The notes under the pieces are model-generated. The model had not been told where the DNA came from, ran no database searches, and saw only the letters and a list, made by a program, of their open reading frames with translations. From the NCBI GenBank assembly GCA_910589415.1, contig OU342630.1, positions 87,230,186 through 87,294,185 of the forward strand: a stretch of DNA of 64,000 bases, written 5' to 3'. The translations under genes and the position numbers were made by a program. Below, piece after piece: positions 1 through 11,630 of the stretch (positions are counted from its first letter, which is position 1; every line of letters starts with the position of its first letter). The DNA comes from Malachius bipustulatus. Taxonomy: Eukaryota; Arthropoda; Insecta; Coleoptera; Melyridae.

Positions 1-564
1 TTTTAATAAAATTTTAATGCTATTTTATATTAAAATATATATTAATTTTTTATTAAAAGCTGTATTTAGAATTTGTTCTGAATCGTCATTTTTAGTGAAA
101 ATGTTACATTATACTGCTGTTATTTGATTTAAACAGCAGATAGCTCTTTCCGAATGAGGCATTTCAATGTAATAACAAGTTGAATGTGAGCTCTCAGCAT
201 CCATTTCCTTTACAGAGAAGTGAGCTACAAAGAAGGCGACTGATGAACCGAGGAGATATTTAATTACATTGTAGCCGAGCGACAGGAATATAAATCTGAA
301 TTGCATTTCCGAGATTTTCATAAAATTTCACGAGCGATCGAGCGTGTGACACTACCTGGCTCGTATGTAACTTTGCCGATCCGAAATGCTAGACTTGATT
401 TGATTTTTATTTCTATATGTGATCAATGTTGCGAAGTAATTCGAGGTATTCAAGAACTGAATTCGCTTTCTTCCGCAGAAGATCTGTTTTAAATATATTT
501 TTAAAAAGTCTCTATTGTGAATTTGCGTCTATACAAAACGTTTGTGAAGCTCTGTTACATTTAA

Positions 565-818
565 GCTGTTTCAGAAGGAAAGAGAAATATTTAAGGGGGC
601 AATAGTTTGGGTCATTATAAGTAAAAAAGTTCATATAAACAGTGTTCATTGAAAAAAAACATTTATTGATATTTTCATATGAAACTAGACACTCTAAACT
701 TTGTAACTGAATATTTATTTAACCGGTGAGAATTGGACACTATAGAAGCTTTACTACTTACTTAATTTTAATGAGTCATTACTATTGCCCCCTTAATAAG
801 TATTTCTTCTGAAACAGC
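565..818. mobile_element. Short foldback MITE
   Basis: GCTGTTTCAGAAGGAAAG...AAGGGGGCAATAGT (565-608) is inverted at 780-818. Confidence 0.7.
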
Positions 819-1250
819 GTGTATAATAATATAAATTTTTTATAATATGCAATATAATCTAAAACTAATATAATAAATACAGCCTCCGGCAGAATGAGGT
901 ATCTACAATTTTAAATTTAGTTTTATCTCCTGCAGCCTGGCCCAAAAGTTCTGCATCACCCTGTAGAGGGGAGGGGGACAAGAAGGAAAAGATAGGTAAG
1001 AGAGTCGATAAGTAACGGTGCAAGATAAGAGGTAACAAAATTTTTAGACACGATTCTTTTCTTTCTCACACACACACAGCAAAGTAGAGAGTTCAAATTA
1101 GGCGCCAAATTCCTGATTGAAAAGAGTGGTGATTTAAATAGATATAAAGGTAATAGTAGAGTGGGATGCCAGATGCTTTATTTATTTAGAATTTTGATGT
1201 TTCCTAAATGATATCCTAAGCTATAAAAAAGTATCAAAAAATTTTACTTA
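819..1250. other. No recognisable gene
   Basis: Only short accidental frames; also true of 1-564 and 2213-2479. Confidence 0.6.
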
Positions 1251-2212
1251 TGCCCGGTTTCACCAACAGCAAATAAATCTCTAAATAACTATTGAATGAA
1301 TAAGTTTTATTCTCTAGTTAAATCTATTCTTGTTTCACCAACGTGTTTGACAGCTCAGTTAGTTATTCATAAAATAGGCAGATTTTAGTACAATCTCCAC
1401 CATAAATTGTACATCGATGCATGAAATTGCAGTAATATGTCACCTTAAACTTTAAATAAAATCTTAATTCGTGTTGTGTATAGTTTAATGATTTATTCGT
1501 TCCTAAGTGCGCTTCGCGTGGATAGATGCATGTATACCTATTATAATTATCAAATGATTTATTGTGTATAAACTTTTTAAGAGGATGAACAAAAATGGAG
1601 AGTGAAAATGAAGCGAAAACTCAGTTTTTCCCAAGTCACTCCCTGCTACTTGCATGTGTGCTTTTTGGAAAGCAAGCCGAAAGACTAAAGAATGAATATG
1701 AAGCAATGCTGATTTTCCCTCTTGTTCAAGTGTGCAAGGTTTCTTCTGGCTGGGACGCTTTCTTGCCTCATGCTGTTCATCTGATGACTCGAGAGAAAAC
1801 GATGAAGATGTTGAAAGGCTAGTTCGAAAAATAACTGATTATGATAGCAGTGTTTGATAATTTAATTATTATAAACTTTGTAGGTAGTAATTATTGTTGA
1901 TTAAATAAAAAACAAGGTTTTTGTGTTTTTTCACCTTTGATTGATCAATCACTCGCATCAAATACACTAGGATTAAGTTTATAGATTATTTTCTCATAAT
2001 AACCAGTGTCCTAGAACTTCAGAAGGTAAATTGAGGTTAGAAAACTATGAATAGAGACGTTAACTGGAACTATTTGGCTGGTTAGTTTATTGGCAGATTT
2101 ATTCATAGAATAGAGCTATTCGTGTTTGGTGAAACAGAAGCTGTCATTTTTTAACCAATGAATAAGTTTAATCTATGAATAAGGTCTTATTTACTGTTGG
2201 TGAAACCGGGCC
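1251..2212. mobile_element. TIR element, 3-bp TTA flanks (Harbinger-like?)
   Basis: Ends GCCCGGTTTCACCAACAG and CTGTTGGTGAAACCGGGC are inverted repeats extending about 50 bp with changes. TTA at 1248-1250 and 2213-2215 could be the target duplication; a TWA target fits PIF/Harbinger. A 75-codon frame (1595-1822) resembles nothing I recognise. Confidence 0.65.
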
Positions 2213-2479
2213 TTAAGGTTTTATTTATTTTTATCTTTCTAGATTATTTTAGTTGGGGTTATTCTTGTCTTAAAAAAGACCTTGAGTTCAATATGTTCAA
2301 TAAATATCTCAAACTAAATAATTGAATATTTCAATTTACAGCTTAAAATATTTTACTCTAGCTGACTTACCTCCGCCGTCGCTTCACAAAATTAGTGACA
2401 TTAAAAATATTAACAAGGCAATTTAATTATTGCGAGACAATTGTAACGTACATTTTGTACGTACCGGCTAAATGCCAGC

Positions 2480-2753
2480 GACCCGGAGACAACCGCGTTG
2501 CGCGCGCAGTAAGTGAGTGATGGTGGCTTTTAGTACGGTGCAAACACGGCCGGCTGGAGGCCTCGAGTTTCGTCGAGTTCTCGACTGTCGAGTTTCAATT
2601 CGGTACGCCGATACCTGAGATCTCACCTTTCTTTCTCTCCTGAAAATTCGCTTGAAGAAGGTTCACGCAAAACACCTGTCGCGAATAATTCACCTAATGG
2701 CGTCGTGAATTTATTGTTCAAATATTGGAAACATCACCCACGTTTTTGGCTTG
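2480..2753 (+). promoter_or_regulatory. Candidate CpG-rich 5' non-coding exon/promoter
   Basis: This block is rich in CG dinucleotides (GTTGCGCGCGCAG, TTTCGTCGAGTTCTCGAC) in an AT-rich setting, and ends at a strong donor, TTGGCTTG|GTGAGT. It looks like a transcription start with a 5' UTR exon. The BTB gene, the only plus-strand host gene here, starts with a 3' splice site and so needs such an exon upstream. The link across 41 kb is inference. Confidence 0.35.
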
Positions 2754-3006
2754 GTGAGTGTCGTAAAATGGTTTCTTTCATTGTGCTGGAATTGTACAGA
2801 TCATATTTTCTTAATACAGTATGCTATTTTTAATTACAGCTTTTAAATCCGATCGAGTTTCGCTCCGCTTGTAAAATTTCGTCGATCACATTTTGATCTC
2901 AACCTATCTTGAGGACGGGACATAATTTTATGTACCCGTGGCAAGCAGACTCGATCGGACCGTTCATTAATACAAGAGTGTCTCTGATACCTATGAAATT
3001 GCAGCT

Positions 3007-3125
3007 TTTTCCTACGGATTCCATTTTTCCTACGGATTCAACTTTTTCCTGGACGCCAGTTTTTCCTGGAAGCCAGTTCCTCCGGAAGCAAGTTTTCGTA
3101 CCGAAGCAAGTTTTTCCTGGAGCCA
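3007..3125 (+). repeat. Degenerate ~17-bp tandem motif
   Basis: TTTTTCCTACGGATTCCA, TTTTTCCTACGGATTCAA, TTTTTCCTGGACGCCAG, TTTTTCCTGGAAGCCAG and TTTTTCCTGGAGCCAAG occur in a row. The surrounding 2890-3450 is more GC-rich than its neighbours and has AATAAA near 3380. It could be part of a retroelement terminal repeat, but no second copy or primer site is visible. Confidence 0.55.
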
Positions 3126-4078
3126 AGTCTGAAAGATCAAGTCTCCAACCGGCTAAGCTTGTTCCTCGCACCGAAGGGCACCTGATCTGAAAACCGTCAT
3201 CCTCGTACCGGAGAGCCATACGAAGCTAAGTGCCCTTGTGGATTCATTAGTACCCGATCAGTTCATTCGGCTAAACTGCACGCTCTTGTTTTTCTCTTGT
3301 TTGTTAACCGTGCTCAAGATGCTGTGATAATTAACATCTGTGATTTTTTTTTAAATATTAATATCTGTGATTTTTTTGTAAATAAAGAGTACCTGTTGTT
3401 CTGCTGACCCGCCTGTTATTGTTGACCCTCTTAGACTGACAGCACAATCCACGACCCTTGTTATCTTTTACCGTCTCATGCTCTAAACGACTATTTTTCC
3501 CCTCTAAGGGTAAATATAGTTCGTTTTAATTGACGCCAACGTCAATAATTCGTTTCAAGTGGCGACCAACGTGTCTATCTGTCAATAATTCGTTTCACAA
3601 TATTTAAATAATAATAATTCACAAATTTCACTTCTAGGTGAAATGTCTTTCATTAACTGGGGCCAAAATCTGATGTTGAGAAAAATTTAAGTTTGACGTT
3701 GCGCGTTATAACTCGTCGGCTTTTCCTTCCGTCCCAGCTTCCGGGAAATAAGTAAAAGTTGACGTACTCACAGGATTTTCGATGAGAAAACCAGTATCTG
3801 TATTATGTTACCCTCCATCTTGAGCTGATTCATGAGTTCGAACCATTTGTTGGGACTGGGTAGTTTGCTTTTCCCAAAAAGGACAGGAATCTTTTCGTCA
3901 AGTTTGGAAGTGGTGGTATAGCAGTCACTTGTTATTATTATTTATTACTTGTGTCCATTTAAATGATGAAAGACCGGATACGTAGCCAGTGACTAGCCAC
4001 ATAGGTATACAAGCCTAGGTAGATAGATACTTTTTTGGGTCACGACTGGTTATTATTATTATTTTAAAAACACAGCTG

Positions 4079-4482
4079 AAGTCTGTTTCAGCGAAACTTG
4101 TGCAAAAGCCATAAATGTCATGAGTTTTGAAGCTCCGCCTAAAGTAGTACAGTGGTCCTAAACATGCCTACTTACAAACGTGCATTTTGCTATAAATACA
4201 CTTAATATTTAGTGTACCCTGGCTATAACAAATGTTTGGGATTTCTGGTTTACCCCTATAATCTAAAATATGCCATGTTACTGGTTGTTTGCTAAAAGGC
4301 CTGAATATATTCCTCTCCTTATTCTTCATACACATCTGCATTGCGACTTACCTTTTCTTCAAAATTTGACGTCAGAAAAGTAAATAGTTCTTCTATTGTG
4401 TGACGACGACAGGCTGGGCCAGAGGGTGGGATTACCTGTGACGGGTTTATGACTTTTGCACAAGTTTCGCTGAAACGGACTT
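4079..4482. mobile_element. MITE with ~37-bp TIRs
   Basis: AAGTCTGTTTCAGCGAAACT through TGTGCAAAAG and its complement at 4446-4482, three mismatches or fewer. Confidence 0.75.
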
Positions 4483-5160
4483 TACTGTCTATGTTTGAGG
4501 TCTATAATGAGGTAATTCAGACCGCCTTAATCAAAAAGGAATTTCAATTTAGGAAATTTATCGGTGTAAAATTCTGAAGGCTTACAGGTGTAGTTAGGAA
4601 AGTTCAAAATGGCTGATGTCGCGATTTTTATAATTCGCACATTAATTAAACGCGGATGTTTGTTTGCTTCCATATCGCGTTGTAGAGATAACTCGGGCTC
4701 ATTAAATAAAGCACGATTAGATAATAAATGTATATCGTACTTAGGTAATCAAAGAAGTAAGGTAAGTGACTCAAGTCACTAGAGAAATTCGCAGAGACGC
4801 GATCAAAGCTTGTTCTTCGCTTGGTTTTCGTAGCAGTCCTTTGCTCATCACTCCTTAGTTTGCCGTTCCTGCGTATTCCCCTTAATAAGTTAGTTTCTGC
4901 AAATCATCGTAACCTCTCACCTCAGATGACATTCTCCGTCTATCAGGAATTCGCGTCTCGTTTCCTTATTCGTTAATGAGGTCTTTCCTTTGCGCTTGAC
5001 CCTACTCTATACATTTTCACACGTGTTAGGTCACTATTTATTTGTTTAGTGGGATCCACGGATTTAAGGGATCGTTAACAGAACTCGATATTCTAGATAC
5101 GGTCGCTGAAAAAGAGAGTCGCTAGCCGTTTCAATCTATTATTATTTAATATCAGTTTTA

Positions 5161-5346
5161 ACGCCGATGGATCGTTACAACCCGCTCCAACATTTCTATT
5201 GGGATTACAATAATCTCAGTCCGAACATTATTTTTTAGATGTTCCAAAGTTTGCGGTTTGCTAGACACTTTAGACTTTAAATAGCTTCATAATAAATCAC
5301 ATGCTGACAGATCCGGTGACCGTGCGGCCAGATGAGATGTCTAAAT
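5161..5346 (-). pseudogene. Tc1/mariner-type transposase C-terminal fragment
   Basis: The minus strand reads HLAARSPDLSACDLL*SYLK then SKVSSKPQTLEHLKNNVRTE and IPIEMLERVV. SPDLx.CD is the segment with the third catalytic acidic residue, and the rest matches the usual mariner-type tail. A TGA replaces the expected Trp, and upstream sequence has further stops, so it is dead. Confidence 0.6.
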
Positions 5347-8297
5347 TTAGAAATGACACGACCAGGAAATTATCTTCGCTCAATAGACGCCCCAGCAGTG
5401 TAGTGCAAAACTTGTGTACTCACTTTTTAATAATAATTATTGTTGTTCGATTCGGAACTGGATCATGTGAACTTACATGAAAGTAACGGCTGACTGACTG
5501 ATTATAATAGAGTCGTTATTTTTTAAATAAACTGCAACCGCAAAAGAACGTTGGGCATTTGAGCATTTCACCATATTCTTCATATTCACACCGAATCTGA
5601 CTCCGAATCTTGCAAATAGTTTGACAACTGTCTTAAATTTCCATTTATCACGAAATCATGACGAATTGCTTTAAGTTTAAATCTCATTATATTATGAAAT
5701 TAATTAACTTTGAAAATAGATACCTCAATCTGCCGCTGCCGAACAAATAAGTTTGGTATACATATAAAAATATAATATTTTCTTTTGATAGTCAGAATTT
5801 TTCTTCAGTGCTTCAGAGTGGATAAATAGAGCATGAAAGTGTAACCAGAAAGCTGGTCGTCGATGCTCACTGGGCGAATTCTAAAGCTCACACCCTTGTT
5901 TGTAAGCTTCTTTATACCATATCTATGTATTTGATAATTTACTTCTAACAGAATTTTTGACAATTTAGGCATCACCAGGTGTGCTGTCTCCTTTAAGTAG
6001 ATCACTATCCTTGAGGCTCCAGAAGATATTGGCTCTGTGCTCTGAAGAATAATATTCGACCTAGTAAAAGAGTTGGAACTGTGGGTTAGCAAGATACATT
6101 GTACTGAAGAGTCCCAATTAGGACGAAACACGTGTCTACAATTTCCACCCCTGACTCACAGCATGACATCAATGAATGGCATATTGTTTTGCGATATGTC
6201 GTTCACCTTTTGTTAATTATTGCTGGCTTAGCTTTTTGCGTAAGCATTGATGAGCACAGGTACAGGAGGGGTAGAGATAGGCTTAGACGTCTTATAAACG
6301 ATCTTGGTAATAACAGGACAGATGTTTGTCTCAAAGTTCAGTGAAAAGTATTTAGTCAGATCAATGAAACGCTTCTCAAAATCAGGGAGTAAATCGCTCT
6401 TTAGCAGGCTCAACGATATTCAAAATTCCTGACGTATCTCCGACATTTAGTTTGTTCTCACAAGAGGAGACTGGGTTCCTATTTAGGCATAAGTGAGCCA
6501 TTAGAGTAAATAATCTCATGTGTATGGATAAATGATTAAAATGTACAGGATGAACCATTTTAAATGAGCAAAATTTTAGGGGGAGTAGGGGGCGTCAAAA
6601 TATTTTTGTCATAAAAAACATTGTCCAAAAATGCTTCGTTTTCGAGATAGTGTGACATTGTGTTTAAAAGTTTAAAAAAAAAGAGCAGTTTTAGTTTTAA
6701 CAACGTTGTTGTTTCAGGTTTTGTAGATGTCTTCCAGTGGGGAGGAAATTCGGATTTTTTATTTTATCCCCTGTACTATTTTTCTCTAGTTAGAATGCTA
6801 TTTATTTCTACAAAATCTACCTAAATACGGGACATAGCGCACATAATATGGGACCCCCGGTACACGGTCTCCTCATTTATAGATGACATGGTTCTCGAGT
6901 ATTATTTTTTTGGGGGATTTCATAAATCGATTGACTATTAGAATAAAACAACAGAATCCTCTGTCTTTGATCTGCAGTGTTTGTGAAAGTATGTATAGAA
7001 AAACATTGTGGATCATAAATTGAAACGTCAATATAAAAATATTTCTCATGTACAGTTCTCATACAGTACGATCTTTCCACGAAGAGATCAAAATATTTCC
7101 TTCTTGCATGAGAAATAATTTAAAATAGGTCTAAGCTTTTCGCAACAAAGTTCAAACGGGATGGCAAGTAAGGAGTCATTATTTAATTCCTTGCTTTTTC
7201 AGTGTACCTATACCTTTATTATTACGTATTTATTTTTCAACTACAATAACTATTATACCTAGGGAGAAACTATATAAAGTTATTCTAGGAAGTGCGTTCG
7301 TTACATACAAGCGCACAAACGAAATTACATATTGTTCTACCAAGCTTAGAATTCAAACAACGCCACAGTAATTATATTTCGCCACCCTGAAATTGGAATT
7401 TATTCAGCTGCAAATTTTCGCATGAGAAACTCTGGTTTAAGGTTATTTAAAATTTCATCGGAACTGTTTAACTCTTAATACAATCCTATAATATATGAAT
7501 TAGAGGTTAGATGAAATATGAAACTGTGTATATTTAAACTAATTTCAGCGAACATGACTTCCTTGTTTAGTTTAGTTCCGAGTTGTTTTAGACTTATACC
7601 AGGTGTGCTCTTTAAAATTATCACGCTAAGAGTAAGAGCGTTGGCACACGATGCGATTTTTCGTCCAACACGTACCTAGGACACGGTAATTCCGAAGTAC
7701 GCCGAGGCAATACTATGCAAGCTGAGTTGTGAGTGAAGTTATACACACGGCCAATGACCGATAGGAGGATAAATGGATAATTAACTGATAGGAGGATTCC
7801 ATATTTAATTTACAATACACAAAATTACACTAACACGCACTTGTCCATAAGTAGGTAAAATATGTCCCCTTTCCCTTTATCAATTCCTGGAAGTTACCAA
7901 TCGTGCACGCAGCGGGAAGGTGCCTAAAGAGAGAGAGAAGTTAAAGAATGTACACCGCTTCGGTCAATTATCAATCACAGCTATTTTTAAATCGCTTAAT
8001 TTAAAACACGCTTAGCCGCTAGAAAAATAAAAATCAATTAACCCCGCTATTTATAATTAGTTAATTATTATTAGTTAATAATTAATTAATTTAAACAAAA
8101 TTGTGTCTTAATCTATATTTCTAAAATTAAAAACTGCGTTTCGGTAACGGAAACGGAGAATGCTACAACAGAATTACGGTTCGGGGAAAAGAAAATCTCC
8201 AGCGACCAACCAAACAAGGTAACTTCTTTTATTGAATTTTCTAGCCAGATGATCTTCTAAGAAAATTAAGAAATATTCCCTATCAATCCTAGCGGGC
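5347..8297. other. Intergenic; no recognisable gene
   Basis: A 108-codon minus frame (5805-6131) and smaller ones have no motif I know. Stops and AT-rich composition suggest chance or decayed repeats. The same holds for 4483-5160. Confidence 0.5.
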
Positions 8298-8950
8298 CAA
8301 AAAAAGTGGGTCCGCAAGTAAAAGTTGTTCGTCTGGAAGGGGAACATTCAAAGATACTAACCTAGACCAACCTACCCCCAGCCCCTAGGGGTGGAAGGTG
8401 GCAATTTACCAATCTTAGATGGAGAACGGTAGCAACTTAGCATTCTTAAATGGAGAACCCACGTTTTTTTATTTTAGATTTGGAGTTTAACGGTGAAAAC
8501 ATATATGAAATTTCTGCCCCCACTCCCCTCCAAGCAGGTGGGGCGGGGGAGCTGAGAATCGACGAAATTACCTATTTTTTAGATTTGTCTCATTACTGAA
8601 ATTGAGCCAAAAAGATCCATTAATCGAGAAGAATTTTTTAAGACAAATCCTAGGTATTTTTAGCCACAAATTCGAATCTGCGATAAAAATAAGATTAAAA
8701 TTAAAATAACCAAAATATCATATTTTTTGTACTCCCCGTTCCACCTGTATAGATGGGAGGAAGTCAGCTATTTCCTACTTGTTTTCGCCCGTAAAATCCA
8801 AATCTGCAATAAAAAACGTGGGTTGTCATTTAATATATTAAAGTTGCTGCTCCAACCTTTAGGTTGTTCGAGTTTGGTATCATTGGATGTCACCCTTCCA
8901 GACGAACAACTTTTATTACTTACCCACTTTTGATACGATGTATTTTTTGG
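8298..8950. mobile_element. Diverged foldback element
   Basis: AAAAGTTGTTCGTCTGGAAG (8320-8340) is inverted at 8893-8915. A second inner pair, CCCACGTTTTTTATTTTAG and its near complement, lies at 8458-8480 and 8797-8825. Confidence 0.65.
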
Positions 8951-9790
8951 GATATATTTGAATGTATCCAGACACCCTGTATAATAATGTCTGTAAGGTT
9001 TTTAAGTCTATCTACTGATCAAAAATTGCATTTTTTATTTTTCGGATTTAGCATTCTGAAACATCTTAATAATAATTAATCGATATAACCTAGTGACTAT
9101 TCTAAACAACGATCGCCATTATGGAACGTCTCGTATTATTTATCTTTTCTCGTAGACTTTTCACTCACACACTAAACTGTGCCTCCTAAGTAGTGGAAAG
9201 CGTAGGCGTGTTGTTGGATTGGCGGATAACTTCCCTCACAATTCAGCTTTCATATTGACTCGGCTTACTTCTAAATTACCCCTATCGGAATGTCGGACGA
9301 TAAATCGAAACCTATGGTTAATTGGACCCACCCAATAATGGGAATTGAAGATAAAATTCGGTGTGACAACAACGTTCTTATCTATTTATTGGATTATACA
9401 GTGTGCCCAGGATAAGAATGAAGAGCATGAGAGAGATACAGGGTGGGTAAAATTAGCAAAGAGTTGGCCAATTTAGGGGTCAATGACATTCCGTTGAGAA
9501 AACCAGGTAATTCTGTTTACATGCGGAGATTAAAAAAAAAAAACTTACGATTTCGTGTTTATTTTTTTTTTCTTATTTGTTATTTGGATCTTATAAGTTA
9601 TTTGGAAGGATATAGAAGAGAACAACGTTCACTTTTCATTGCTAGTTTTTTTAACTCTACAAGATTGCGTTTACAAAGTTTCAAACGAATTAACGTTTAG
9701 TTTCGAAGAAATCAGCATCATTTGACCCGTAAAAAAAGTTCACCCTGTATTAGATTCAATTTTTGGTTAGGAATTCAACAATGTATATCA

Positions 9791-10005
9791 TAGTACGGTT
9801 TCTTTTGTTTGGTTTAATAGCTAATTTAACTTTAACTTTTCACGCTTACAAAATGACAAAAAGGGTATTATTGACATATTGACATAATATTAGTACGTAC
9901 TCATAGGTCAATAATATTGTTCTTGTCATTTTTTCAGCGTCTTAAGTTCGGCGCCTACCATACCTAAATGAGTTATTAAACAATCAAAAGAAACCATACT
10001 ATTCT
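9791..10005. mobile_element. Small MITE nested in the left arm
   Basis: Ends ATAGTACGGTTTCTTTTG and CAAAAGAAACCATACTAT are inverted repeats. The element interrupts the arm of the larger element. A further 400 bp (10006-10404) is also absent from the right arm and may be flanking insertion. Confidence 0.6.
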
Positions 10006-10570
10006 ACTATTAAGTTTAAAATGTCATACGTGACGTCATACTAACCGTCCGAATTAAGATTTTTCATTTCACCAGAAAATGTCAAACAGTTAGATTTCAA
10101 GGTGTGAACGAGCGTAAATTATTGAAGGAATCATTCAAACAATGAATTGAACCGCTGACGTCAGTTTGAGAGCCACTGACAGCTACATAAAATTTATTAA
10201 CGTGATGACATTCTATCCTCTGTGTTGTGCATTTAAGTCTCATTCAAAACCAATGTTGACGTGTATATTTATTTATGCGGGATGGAGTGTTTAGACAAAC
10301 TTGACGGTTTCTATGAGAACCACGTAAATTAAACAAAATAAATCGAACTATCAGAAGGATGTGTATTCTTAATCGATACATATGACTTTTTAAACTTAAT
10401 CGTACTATACAAGGTGAGGCGCCAGAACCTTAGGGCTTTTTTATACGGAGAAGTGTTGGGAGTAGAAGTCTAAAAATTTGTACATTTATGATTTCAATTT
10501 TGACGAGCTCAACTAAAATATTTACAACCCCACACCTCTTCCGGCTATACCGGAAGTTGCCATCTTTTTT

Positions 10571-11110
10571 TTTAATGGTACACCCTGTATATTATTACAT
10601 TTTCATGTTGCCTGAAAAAATGCATAAACGATCCAATAAAAATGACGTTTACAGTTCAAAGTTGTACCGAGTGGCTTATGAGTTATAAACAAATGAAAAT
10701 CGCAGTTTTCTATTTTCAAAGCAGCTTAGATTGAAAACGGGTGAAGATATCGGAAACCGGCTTACATGTCCCTATCTTAACTTTTCATAAACTACTCTGG
10801 AGTCCTACAGAAAAAAATTATTAATTTAAGAAAATCGCTGATTTTTCAACACTTTGTATACAAATTTCATCAGCCCCATCGGATACTACGTAGAAAGTTA
10901 AAATAGGGACATGTAAGCCGTTTTCCGATATGTTCACCCGTTTTCAATCTAAGCTGCTTTGAAAATAGAAAACTGCGATTTTCATTTGTTTATAACTCAT
11001 AAGCCACTCGGTACAACTTTGAACTGTAAACGTCATTTTTATTGCATTTTTTCAGGCAATCTGAAAATGTAATAATATGACTGAAAATAATAACAGGGTG
11101 TCCCATTTAA
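10571..11110. mobile_element. Foldback element with ~230-bp arms
   Basis: 10613-10790 pairs with 10890-11060 nearly perfectly. The ends carry CACCCTGT and ACAGGGTG. A related inner segment (CGGCTTACATGTCCCTAT) occurs in the foldback at 36637-37193. Confidence 0.75.
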
Positions 11111-11125
11111 AATAAGACAGTTGAT

Positions 11126-11372
11126 CGAATAAAAATAAAAATCTAGGTCATATGAGTATAATTTATTGAAAAAAGAGCTTGTCAACCGGTTTCGGGGGTT
11201 AGCCCATCATCAGGACAACTGCAAGTGAGATTTATGTCAGAATAGAGATGTTTTATATAAAATTAATAATTAAAAAATTATTATTAGTTAATTACAATTA
11301 GAAAGGATACTCACTTGTCAGTTATTGGCAATTCCAGAAATTTACAGGTGTTAACATTGCTTACAAATGTGA
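11126..11372 (-). repeat. Inverted extra terminal copy of Penelope-like element
   Basis: Reverse complement of 14681-14927, including 23 bp of unique 3' sequence outside the direct repeat. With 11374-11630 it forms a long hairpin at the left end. Such inverted 5' copies are known in Penelope-family insertions. Confidence 0.88.
11179..11218 (-). ncRNA. Hammerhead ribozyme-like motif, inverted copy
   Basis: Exact reverse complement of the 40-nt motif in the direct repeats, lying in the inverted left arm. It would only form in RNA made from the minus strand. Confidence 0.5.
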
Positions 11373-11373
11373 T

Positions 11374-11630
11374 ACCTGTAAATTTCTGGAATTGCCAATA
11401 ACTGACAAGTGAGTATCCTTTCTAATTGTAATTAACTAATAATAATTTTTTAATTATTAATTTTATATAAAACATCTCTATTCTGACATAAATCTCACTT
11501 GCAGTTGTCCTGATGATGGGCTAACCCCCGAAACCGGTTGACAAGCTCTTTTTTCAATAAATTATACTCATATGACCTAGATTTTTATTTTTATTCGATG
11601 AATTTGAGTATACTATGGCCAACCTATATG
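11374..11630 (+). repeat. Left direct terminal repeat (pLTR) of Penelope-like element
   Basis: The sequence matches 14704-14960 over its full 257 bp by eye. It contains a hammerhead-like motif and ends just inside the start of the coding frame. Confidence 0.9.
11505..11544 (+). ncRNA. Hammerhead ribozyme-like motif in left pLTR
   Basis: The order matches a type I hammerhead core: stem I strand TTGTC, then CTGATGA, stem II GGG/CCC with a CTAAC loop, GAAA, a very short stem III (ACCGGT), T at the cleavage position, and stem I return strand GACAA. Cleavage would fall between 11539 and 11540. Minimal hammerheads are described in Penelope-like pLTRs. The 10.1/11.1 pair looks mismatched (T-C) and stem III is very short, so activity may need a dimer. 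Confidence 0.6.

Noticed and set aside
2890..3450. Solo LTR of a retrotransposon
   Set aside because: GC-rich composition and AATAAA are suggestive, but no clear TG...CA ends, target duplication or second copy could be found.
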